A stretch of DNA of 7,818 nt, from the NCBI GenBank assembly GCA_964617715.1, contig CAZTZN010000214.1, positions 1 to 7,818 of the forward strand, in the 5' to 3' direction. A program made the position numbers and the translations under genes. This stretch comes from JALGVA01 sp964617715. Its GTDB lineage: Bacteria; Armatimonadota; Zipacnadia; Zipacnadales; UBA5352. Below are positions 1-6,900 of the stretch, piece by piece (within the stretch, counting starts at the first letter, position 1; each line of letters begins with the position of its first letter). The notes under the pieces are model-generated. The model worked only from the letters and a program-made list of their open reading frames with translations. It searched no databases and was not told the origin of the DNA.

Positions 1-820
1 GCAGCCGGCGGAGCTGGTCGTCCACGTGGTTGATGAGCCCGTAGTAGCCCGCGCGGGCGCTCAGCAACGCCTCTCCGGTCAGGTTGACCTCGCCGGGCGC
101 GACCCAGTCGCCACCGCCGGTGCGCGGGAACTCGGGCGGTTCGGCCCAGTCGCCGATGGCCGGCTCGGGGACGCCGGTGCGCAGGTAGCGCTCGAAGTAG
201 TGCGCGGGCGGGTGCAGCGGCGGGTGGGGCGCCACGAAGCCCATGGTCAGGAAGTAGGGGCAACTCGGGTCACGGTTCTCCAGGAAGTGCAGCGTGCGGT
301 GCAGCACCCAGTTGGTGAAGTGCAGGTGCTCGGGCAGATGCCACGGGCGCGCGGTCCAGTCATTGTGCATCACCCCACCGCCGTAGGTGCCGCCCGAGTC
401 TTCGGGGCCCACGCGCTCAAGCCACTCGAGGTAGTCGTGCGCGCCCGTGTGGCACTCGGTCTCCATCTCTTCGAAGCCGTAACGCTTGCGCGGCGGGTGC
501 TGGTGCATGGACCGCCCGATGAGGCGCGTCTGATAGCCGTGATCGCGCAGCACGCCCGGCAACGTCGGTGGCGCGTCCCACTCGCTCAGTCCGTGGTAGC
601 CGATCATGCCGTGGGTCTGCGCGGTCTGCCCCGCGAGCATCGACCGGCGGGTGGCGATGCAGGACGGACAGCCCGAGTAGAAGTGCGTGAAGCGCACGCC
701 CGCGGCGGCGATGCCATCCAGGTTGGGGGTGAGCAGCACCGGGTGCCCCTCGATGCTCAGGCAGTCGCCGCGCTGCTGGTCGGTGTTGATGAGGATGATG
801 TTCGGTCGGTCGTCGGACAT
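1..820 (-). CDS. Sulfatase (formylglycine-dependent, Cys-type), C-terminus beyond window
   Basis: Predicted sulfatase of the alkaline-phosphatase superfamily, hydrolysing a sulfate ester on an unknown substrate. About 273 residues are visible. The N-terminus MSDDRPNIILINTDQQRGD has the family's first metal-binding Asp (D14), followed by the typical TPNLDGIAAAGVRF segment. The modification motif is C54-I-A-T-R58 (C-x-[P/A]-x-R), so C54 should be converted to formylglycine. Later come LIGRSMHQHPPRKRYGF (~100-116), the APHPP active-site segment (H199) and a YYGLINHVDD segment near the cut edge. The second metal-binding motif lies outside the window. No signal peptide is visible, so the protein is cytoplasmic or exported in a way not seen here. 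The start at 820 is supported by GGAGG at 826-830, 5 nt upstream. The usual G-K-x-H segment reads G-R-S-M-H, an apparent Lys-to-Arg change. It lies 49 bp downstream of the membrane-anchored gene and may be co-transcribed with it. Sulfatase identity is firm; the substrate is unknown. Confidence 0.93.
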   Translation of the reverse strand, partial: MSDDRPNIILINTDQQRGDCLSIEGHPVLLTPNLDGIAAAGVRFTHFYSGCPSCIATRRSMLAGQTAQTHGMIGYHGLSEWDAPPTLPGVLRDHGYQTRLIGRSMHQHPPRKRYGFEEMETECHTGAHDYLEWLERVGPEDSGGTYGGGVMHNDWTARPWHLPEHLHFTNWVLHRTLHFLENRDPSCPYFLTMGFVAPHPPLHPPAHYFERYLRTGVPEPAIGDWAEPPEFPRTGGGDWVAPGEVNLTGEALLSARAGYYGLINHVDDQLRRL

Positions 821-848
821 GTCTGCCTCCGCTTGAGCAATCAGTGTG

Positions 849-863
849 GCCGTGAGGCACGGC
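849..863 (-). other. Small hairpin between the two minus-strand genes
   Basis: The sequence GCCGTG, loop AGG, CACGGC is a perfect 6-bp inverted repeat in the 49-bp spacer. It lies just after the stop of the membrane-anchored gene and 28 bp before the sulfatase start. On the transcribed strand it is not followed by a T run, so it is not a convincing intrinsic terminator. It could be an mRNA-processing or attenuating hairpin, or chance in GC-rich DNA. Confidence 0.3.
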
Positions 864-869
864 AGCCGC

Positions 870-1883
870 TCACCAGTCTCCGGGCGGCGCGTATGCGTCC
901 GCCTCAACGGGTCGCGAGACGGTGCCGACCAGCCGCAGGCGGCGCTCGAGTTCAAGCTGCTCGTTGAGCGCCGCAAACAGCTCGCGGGCGGTCTCCGCCA
1001 CAGGCACCTCCGCCCACTCCTCCAAGTCCTCCTCCGCCCAGTCCTCGAACCACTCACGGGCTTCGTCCAGGGACATGCGGTCGTGGACGAAGATCAGTTC
1101 GTCCTCGATCTGCTCCCACTGTGCCACCGACATGGTAGTCTCTTCGGCGAAGTGCGCGCGCAGCGCCTCCTGCAGCATGCCCATCGCCTGCATCACTTCG
1201 AGCTGGCGCGTCGCGTCCACCTCGTCGTCCGAGACCTCCATGCGCGATGACTCGGCGATCGCCAGGATTTCGTCGTCGCTGGGGCCGCCCACGCTCAGCC
1301 GCCAGTCCATCTCGTCGGCGTAGCCCTGCTCGAACACCTCCGCGAACTCCTCGGGTGCGATCGGCAGCGTCTCGCCCTGCGGCCGGTCCGCGAGCATCCG
1401 CCGGTAGAGCTGCTCGGAGTCCGCCTCGGGTAGGCGAATCTTCGGGTGGCCGGGACGTTCGCGCAGCTCCCCGCCCTGCAGGGCGGTCGTGCAGGTGAGC
1501 GACGACCCATCGGCGTAGCGCGTGACCATGTCGAGAATCACGCCGGCGGCTGGATGCTCGTAGACGACGGCGCAGATGTCGTGCTCCGGATGCACGAACC
1601 CGAGCATCTCCAGGCCGGGGATCTCGCCGATGAGGAAATGTCCGGCGTCTACGAAGCCGAGGCGGGGCAGGGGGTCGGCGTAGCGGCGCACGGCGGCTTC
1701 GTCGGCCCACGAGTAAGCATCGGCCGGGAGTAACGTGATGCGCAGCGGCGGCGCGGCGGACGCCATCTCTCCGAGATCAGATACGAACCTGCGGACCCTC
1801 TGGCGGATCACGAGAATGACCACGACGACGCCGAGCACCAGCAGGATGAAGATGACGCCCAGAATCTGCAGCACCAGGCTCAT
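870..1883 (-). CDS. Membrane-anchored protein of unknown function, 337 aa
   Basis: I do not recognise this family. The start at 1883 is chosen because GAGGAGG sits at 1892-1898, 8 nt upstream, and because the protein then opens with MSLVLQILGVIFILLVLG, a single membrane segment (about residues 4-26). The frame stays open further upstream to 2015, but that extension is Arg-rich and has no supporting start signal. The membrane segment is followed directly by RQRVRR, so by the positive-inside rule the rest should be cytoplasmic. Residues ~45-165 look like a compact mixed alpha/beta domain (PLPRLGFVDAGHFLIGEI, HDICAVVYEH, GSSLTCTTALQGGELRERPG). Residues ~165-310 are helical and strongly acidic, with EWFEDWAEEDLEEWAEVP near residue 290, and may form amphipathic or coiled helices. 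The C-terminus is a short tail ending APPGDW. The gene reads towards the sulfatase with a 49-bp gap, suggesting an operon. It is very likely a real gene; no function can be assigned. Confidence 0.85.
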   Translation of the reverse strand: MSLVLQILGVIFILLVLGVVVVILVIRQRVRRFVSDLGEMASAAPPLRITLLPADAYSWADEAAVRRYADPLPRLGFVDAGHFLIGEIPGLEMLGFVHPEHDICAVVYEHPAAGVILDMVTRYADGSSLTCTTALQGGELRERPGHPKIRLPEADSEQLYRRMLADRPQGETLPIAPEEFAEVFEQGYADEMDWRLSVGGPSDDEILAIAESSRMEVSDDEVDATRQLEVMQAMGMLQEALRAHFAEETTMSVAQWEQIEDELIFVHDRMSLDEAREWFEDWAEEDLEEWAEVPVAETARELFAALNEQLELERRLRLVGTVSRPVEADAYAPPGDW

Positions 1884-2106
1884 GGCACGAACCTCCTCGA
1901 CACGCCTGCGGTGTGCGCTGTCCGCACCGTGTCTCAGAGGCAATTCGCCGCCCGATGTCCGTGCCCTGCGCGCCGCGTCGCAGGGAGGACAGCGACGCCT
2001 TCGCGGCAAAACCACCTGCGTGCACTCTCACCCATCGTGCGGGACAATCGCGATGGACCTCGCAAGCGCACCGCGAGAGATGGAGGACGCGGGAAGGCAC
2101 TGAAGC
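1884..2106. promoter_or_regulatory. Divergent intergenic region
   Basis: This 223-bp spacer separates the divergent starts at 1883 (minus) and 2107 (plus), so promoters for both directions should lie here. GAGGAGG at 1892-1898 serves the minus gene. GGGAAGG at 2091-2097, 9 nt before ATG 2107, is the likely plus-strand ribosome binding site; a second GGAGG at 2082-2086 is too far away to serve it. I could not identify convincing -35/-10 boxes, an operator palindrome or a riboswitch. Reading frames across the region are Arg-rich GC artefacts. Confidence 0.45.
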
Positions 2107-3315
2107 ATGAAGGACTCGCGCGAAACGTCATCGGCGTCGGCATCGGGGGCGCGGCGGACGGGGCGAGACGGCGCATTACTTCGAGCCGGGCACGCCGACC
2201 TGGCCATCCACCGCTCGATGGAGGTGCGGCGCGAGCAGTACCTCGAGCACATGACCTTCGCGGCCAACCACTCGCCCATGTTCACCGAGATCTTCGGGCC
2301 GATGGTGGGCCTCAAGGACGAGTGGCGCGCACAGGGCGCGAGCGAGGCCGAGCTGGACCTGTCGGCCTTTCGCTACCGCCGCCACATGAGCGCGGGCGTG
2401 CCGGTCAACACCGGGCTCATGCACGGATGCGCCGAGGAAGTGCTCGAGCAGACCGAGGACTACCTGCTGGGCATCGACCGCTACGGGCGGCGCGTGAAGC
2501 TGTTCACCGACGCGGCGACCATCCCGCTGCCGCTCGACTACCCCGTGCGGGACATGGACGACTGGCGCGCCTTCCGACACCACTACGAGTTCAGCGAGGA
2601 TCGCTTTCGGCCCGGTTGGGAGGAGGCGGCGCGGAGGGCGGTCGCCGAGGGCAAGGTCGTCACCGTCAGCATCCCCGGCGGGTTCGATGAGCCCCGTCAG
2701 CTCCTCGGCGAAGAGGGCCTGTGCGTGGCGTTCTATGATCAGCCGGAGCTGATCTGCGATATCCTGCGCACCATCGGCGAGACCGCGCGGCGCGTCCTCG
2801 ACCGCGTGTCCGGCGTGGTGCAGGTTGACCAGCTCAACGTTCATGAGGACATGGCGGGCAAGAGTGGCCCGCTGGCGGGGCCGAAGCAGATCGCCGAGTT
2901 CATTGCCCCCTACTATCTGAGCGTCTGGGAGATGTTGCGCGACCGCGGGGCGCGGTTGTTTGCCCAGGATTCGGATGGGAACATGAACAGTGTTGTGCAG
3001 GCGTTCATCGACTCCGGGGTGAATGTCATGTACCCGGTCGAACCCGCGGCAGGCATGGACATCGTCGCCCTTCGCGAGCAGTTCGGCACCAAGCTGGCGT
3101 TCATCGGCGGTCTCGACAAGCATGTGCTCCGGCGCGGTGAGGCCGCGATCGTGGCGGAGCTTGAACGCAAGATCCCGCCGATGATCCGCACCGGCGGTTG
3201 TGTGCTCGGCCTCGACCACCGCATCCCCAACGGCACGCCGCTGCAGGCTTACCGGTTCTACATCGCGAAGGCGTGGGAGATCATGGAGCGCGAGGTTGCG
3301 GCCCCGGGCGGATGA
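2107..3315 (+). CDS. Uroporphyrinogen decarboxylase-superfamily (URO-D) protein, non-haem type
   Basis: A 402-residue protein resembling the URO-D/corrinoid-methyltransferase superfamily (TIM barrel). Visible landmarks are TEIFGP (~60), PVRDMDDW (~140-150), VTVSIPGGFDEPRQL (~182-196), VHEDMAGKSGP (245-255), D288-S-D-G-N, GVNVMYPVEPAAGMD, FIGGLDKHVL, and GLDHRIPNGTP around H371. The H-x-C zinc motif of MtaA-type methyltransferases is replaced by QDSDGN. This matches the 'DxDG' branch seen in environmental bacteria and argues against both haem synthesis and classical zinc thiol activation. A methyl- or cofactor-handling role is only a guess. The first ~32 residues (Ser/Arg/Ala-rich) do not look conserved, so the start is uncertain; M38 at 2218 is an alternative without a good binding site. 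The C-terminus EVAAPGG is made by the tandem repeat, whereas an alternative end, EVPKL, survives at 3910-3912. Downstream lies the secreted glycosidase-like gene. Confidence 0.85.
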   Translation: MKDSRETSSASASGARRTGRDGALLRAGHADLAIHRSMEVRREQYLEHMTFAANHSPMFTEIFGPMVGLKDEWRAQGASEAELDLSAFRYRRHMSAGVPVNTGLMHGCAEEVLEQTEDYLLGIDRYGRRVKLFTDAATIPLPLDYPVRDMDDWRAFRHHYEFSEDRFRPGWEEAARRAVAEGKVVTVSIPGGFDEPRQLLGEEGLCVAFYDQPELICDILRTIGETARRVLDRVSGVVQVDQLNVHEDMAGKSGPLAGPKQIAEFIAPYYLSVWEMLRDRGARLFAQDSDGNMNSVVQAFIDSGVNVMYPVEPAAGMDIVALREQFGTKLAFIGGLDKHVLRRGEAAIVAELERKIPPMIRTGGCVLGLDHRIPNGTPLQAYRFYIAKAWEIMEREVAAPGG

Positions 3316-3351
3316 CGGGTGCGCCGTTGCGCGGTCGGTGCACGAACGGGC

Positions 3352-3373
3352 GGGCCGGTCAGGCGACCGGCCC
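3352..3373 (+). other. Perfect GC-rich hairpin present in every repeat unit
   Basis: GGGCCGGTC, a 4-base loop AGGC, and GACCGGCCC form a perfect 9-bp stem. The same structure recurs at 3464-3485, 3576-3597, 3729-3750 and 3842-3863. A second small stem, CCCC-TCC-GGGG, overlaps its 3' edge. There is no T run afterwards, so it is not a standard intrinsic terminator. As RNA it should be very stable and could block 3' exonucleases, stall polymerase or act like a REP-type element. Only the structure is seen; a role is inferred. Confidence 0.8.
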
Positions 3374-3610
3374 CTCCGGGGGGACACGGCAGATCATGGA
3401 GCGCGAGGTTGCGGCCCCGGGCGGATGACGGGTGCGCCGTTACGCGTCGGTGCACGAACGGGCGGGCCGGTCAGGCGACCGGCCCCTCCGGGGGGACACG
3501 GCAGATCATGGAGCGCGAGGTTGCGGCCCCGGGCGGATGACGGGTGCGCCGTTACGCGTCGGTGCACGAACGGGCGGGCCGGTCAGGCGACCGGCCCCTC
3601 CGGGGGGACA

Positions 3611-3710
3611 NNNNNNNNNNNNNNNNNNNNNNNNNNNNNNNNNNNNNNNNNNNNNNNNNNNNNNNNNNNNNNNNNNNNNNNNNNNNNNNNNNNNNNNNNN
3701 NNNNNNNNNN
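3611..3710. other. Assembly gap (100 N) inside the repeat array
   Basis: Exactly 100 Ns interrupt the array between unit 3 and the right part of a later unit. The round number suggests a default scaffold gap of unknown true length. Extending unit 3 by its 112-bp period would put the next GTCGGTG at 3670, whereas it occurs at 3711, so the gap length does not fit a whole number of units. The true copy number cannot be read. Confidence 0.97.
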
Positions 3711-3880
3711 GTCGGTGCACGAACGGGCGGGCCGGTCAGGCGACCGGCCCCTCCGGGGGGACATGGGAGATCATGGAGCGCGAGGTTGCGGCCCCGGGCG
3801 GATGACGGGTGCGCCGTTGCGCGGTCGGTGCACGAACGGGCGGGCCGGTCAGGCGACCGGCCCCTCCGGGGGGACACGGC

Positions 3881-3912
3881 AGATCATGGAGCGCGAGGTT
3901 CCGAAGCTGTAG
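3881..3912 (+). pseudogene. Displaced original 3' end of the URO-D gene (...IMEREVPKL-stop)
   Basis: The last repeat copy reads, in the URO-D frame, IMEREV and then leaves the repeat sequence at 3901 to give PKL and TAG at 3910-3912. In units 1-3 and 5 the same stretch runs into AAPGG-TGA. The TAG stop lies 14 bp before the next gene's ATG and overlaps no repeat DNA, which is the spacing expected of an intact operon junction. I infer that this is the ancestral terminus, cut off from the gene body by the repeat insertion. It is not translated as part of the present gene. Confidence 0.65.
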
Positions 3913-3913
3913 C

Positions 3914-3920
3914 GAGGAGG
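3914..3920 (+). promoter_or_regulatory. Ribosome binding site GAGGAGG deciding the start at 3927
   Basis: GAGGAGG lies 6 nt before ATG 3927, directly after the displaced URO-D TAG stop. It decides the start: the frame is open far upstream through the repeat array, but the signal-peptide sequence begins exactly at this ATG. Confidence 0.88.
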
Positions 3921-3926
3921 GTACCG

Positions 3927-6900
3927 ATGCGCATCGCCATCATCGTCGCACTCATCGCTGCGAGCATCCCCGCCACGGCGCAGGAGGACACCGCGAAGTG
4001 GGAGGTCGGCTGGGTCGAGGATTTCGACACCGCCGACAACTGGTACCCGGTGGGCTACACCTACAACCTCCCGCAGAACTTCAGCTTCACCACCGAGGAT
4101 GGCATCGGCCACTTCCGGGTGGCCGAACCGGGCAAGTCGATGCGCTGGATGACTACGCTGGGCGGCGTGAACCTCGATACCTACAACACCCTCGAGATCC
4201 GCTACCGTGCCCAGGGCCAGGTCGATGAGGGCGAGGGCTACTTCCTCTACATGCGCGTGAACCCATCGTCGGCGCGGCCGGATGAGAATCCGGTGACGCT
4301 GGGCGAAGTGCAGGCCGATGGCGCGTGGCATGTGCTGCGCAAGCAGATGCCGCGCAAGCGCGATGGCGACTACTGGGCGACCAGGTTCGTGCTCTCGGTG
4401 CAGTCCACCGACCGCCCTGCCGACCTGTGGATCGACTACATGAAGCTGGAGGGCGCGGAGCCGCCCATCCGCGAGGCAGAGTGGGCGGCAGACTACCGCG
4501 TCGTCGCCCGCCACGACCTCGACGACCTGCGCGGGTGGAGTGAGCTGCGCGACGTGCCCTTCCGCGGCATCGGCGCCATGCGCGCGCACGATGGCACCGC
4601 CGAGTTCGAGGTTGAGGGCATGCAGCGCAACGCCAGCTTCGTGTGGCGCCTCGACCGCCCGCAGCCGACCGACGCGGGCACCGGCAAGGTGTTCTTCCGC
4701 TACCGTATTCGCGGGCAGCGGCAGGTTTACACGCGGAACCCACGCACGCTTCCGTACTTCATGACCGTGGGCGCGGGCGAGACCGAGGAGCCGATCTGCT
4801 CGTGGAACTCGCTCATCAACGATGGCGCGTGGCATGTCGCCGGTAACAGCTTCCCGGCCGCCGGCTTCCCCGACGGCGTCGAATACGTGCGCATCAACCT
4901 GGTGTCCGAGGAGAGCCCGGGCGCCTGGGCGGAGCTTGACTGGATCATGCTCGCGGGCGGGCGGCAGGGGCCGACGCTCTCTGACCTGTTCACGGGCGTG
5001 CCGTCGCCGCCTGCGGCCGCGCAGTGCGAATTCCGTCATGCCGACATCCAGCCCACGGCGGGAGCAGTCGCGAAGGACCTGCTTGCGCGCTATCACGATG
5101 TGCACACGGCAGGATCCATGGAGGGCCAGCTCACCATCTCCGGCGTGCCCCTCCGGCTCGACGGCGGCGTGCACGTGCTGGGCGTGCTGGCGCGCGACGA
5201 GCTGACCGTCCCGGTGGGCGGACGCATGTCCGCGGTCTACGCGCTGATCGCCACCCGCCCCGAAGGCTGCGACAGCTTCACGTCCTGGGGCGGGCCGATC
5301 CGCGCGGTGCGCGAGCCCGAGCGCTTCGTCATCCGCATCGACTACGCCGACGGCGGCAGCTTCGAGTCCTTCCCGGTCAACATCGTGGGCGGCAGCTACG
5401 TCATGCCGCCCGGGCCGGGGCTGTTCGGCGTGGCCAACCCGCACCGCGAGCGCGAGGTGGCGAGCGTAGCGCTGGTCGATCGCACCCGCGGGGTCGGCTT
5501 CCACGTGCTGGCGGTGACCGTGCAGACCGCCGGCGATCCGCTGTTCGAGACGCCTCCGGCCGGCCGTCTGCTGCCGCCGGCGACGCGCGTCACCGACCGC
5601 GCGCCTGATGACGCGACGGCCATCGAGATCGGCCGCGATACGGTCGCGCTGCGCTCGGACTACCTTGATATTGAGCTGGACTTGAGCGACGGCATCCGTC
5701 CGGCGCGGATGGTCTCCGGGATCCTCGACCAGGACCTGATGCCCGATGGCGGGCTGTTCGCGCTGGAGACCGAGGCCGGGACGGTGACGAGCGATGAAGT
5801 GCGTGTGACCGGGGTCGAACAGCCCTCACCGAGCGAGGTGGTCATCGACTTCTCGGCCCGGACGCCGCCCCCCGTCACCGGTCGGCTGAGGCTGACATGG
5901 CATGATGCGAGCGAGATCGGCATGACGGTGAGCCTGACCAACACCGGCGATGCGCCGCTGCGCGGTTCGTTGACGGTGACACCGCTGCCGGGCGTAGTCA
6001 TCGACACCAGCGCCGAGAACGTCTGGCTGTTCTACCCCGGCTTCGGGACCATGATCACCAACGGGCCGTTCTTTGAGGACAGTCTGCAGTCCGATCACAT
6101 GCCGCTGCAGGTCATGGCGGCGTGGTCGCCCGGGCGGGGCGGCGGTCTCTACGTGATGGGCCACGACACCGGTCCGACACGCGACACGCACTTTGTGCTT
6201 GAGAAGTACCTGGGGCGGGTGACCGGCGCGACCCGCTACCTGTATCTCGACATCCGGCCCGGGGAGAGCGCTGCGATGCCCGAGGTGGCGGTCGGAGCCT
6301 ACCTGGGTGACTACCGACAGGCGTTGGCGGCCTACCGCGCATGGATCGCCACCTGGTACGCGCCGACTGCGTCGCATCCCGAGTGGTTCCGGCGCGTGTG
6401 CAGCTTCATCGGCGTCACGCCGACGCTGGCCATGTTCCTGGACGCCGACGGGCGGATGGACCTGTCACCGCACATCGACGCCATGGCCGAGCGCTTCGGG
6501 CCGATCGACTACGTGCACATCTACGGCTGGTTCGCCTCGCGCGAACACGGCGGCCAGGGCGACTACTCGCATTACGAACTGCTGGGCGGCGAGGAGGCGT
6601 GGCGAGCGGCGCTGGGGACGCTCGAGGCGCGAGGAGTGCGTACGGGACTCTACCTGGACCCGCTGCTCATGGATGAGCGGGCCGAGGCCGCACAGGTCGC
6701 CGAATCGTGGAAGGTCATGAACGAGGAGGGCGAGGTGACCGGCTGGTCGGCGAGCAACTTCTACACCTGCGCGGCGGTGCCCGCCTGCCGGCAGTACTGG
6801 GCGGACACCTACCGGCGTATTGCCCGGACCTTCCCCGTCAGTGGCCTGTACATGGACCAGGTGGGCTACTGGAACCCGGCGTCGTGGGTGTGCTACAACC

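Larger units (their letters stand above)
3278..3900 (+). repeat. Tandem 112/113-bp repeat array starting inside the URO-D gene
   Basis: Units begin with AGATCATGGAGCGCGAGGTT and are found at 3278-3390 (113 bp), 3391-3502 (112 bp), 3503-3610 (cut by the gap), 3711-3767 (only its right part visible after the gap), 3768-3880 (113 bp) and a 20-bp terminal copy at 3881-3900. Each unit is a 20-bp piece of URO-D coding sequence plus ~93 bp of extra GC-rich DNA. Units 1 and 5 are identical over all 113 bp (GCCGTTGCGCGGTCGG version). Units 2 and 3 share a second version (GCCGTTACGCGTCGG), one base shorter. Unit 4 ends in ACATGGGAGATC where units 1-3 and 5 have, or would have, ACACGGCAGATC; the TGGGAGATC matches the genuine gene sequence before unit 1. 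No spacers are present, so it is not CRISPR. The array fills the 611 bp between the URO-D stop and the next start; no gene is seen there. Confidence 0.95.

Noticed and set aside
1884..2015. N-terminal extension of the membrane-anchored gene beginning at 2015
   Set aside because: The extension is Arg/Cys-rich with no binding site. Start 1883 has GAGGAGG 8 nt upstream and opens directly into a membrane segment.
2107..3315. True uroporphyrinogen decarboxylase of haem biosynthesis (HemE)
   Set aside because: The N-terminal substrate-binding signature of HemE is absent and the D-S-D-G motif marks a different branch, so no gene symbol is given.
3352..3373. Rho-independent terminator
   Set aside because: The stem is strong, but it is followed by C/G-rich sequence (CTCCGGGGGGAC) and not by a T run.
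3312..3880. Repeat units as translated mini-genes, since each has ATG overlapping the TGA stop (ATGA)
   Set aside because: Unit lengths of 112 and 113 bp shift the frame differently from unit to unit. The ~38-residue peptide that re-enters MEREVAAPGG appears after the 113-bp units but not after the 112-bp version, so no coding constraint is visible.
3278..3900. CRISPR array
   Set aside because: Units are contiguous near-identical copies with no unique spacers, and the unit is far longer than a CRISPR repeat.
3432..3926. Upstream extension of the glycosidase frame through the repeat array and gap
   Set aside because: It runs through Ns and repeat DNA and has no start signal. The signal peptide and GAGGAGG site clearly place the start at 3927.
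2176..5504. Long minus-strand frames opposite the URO-D and glycosidase genes
   Set aside because: They are His/Arg/Ala-rich shadows typical of the antisense of high-GC genes and contain no recognisable motifs.
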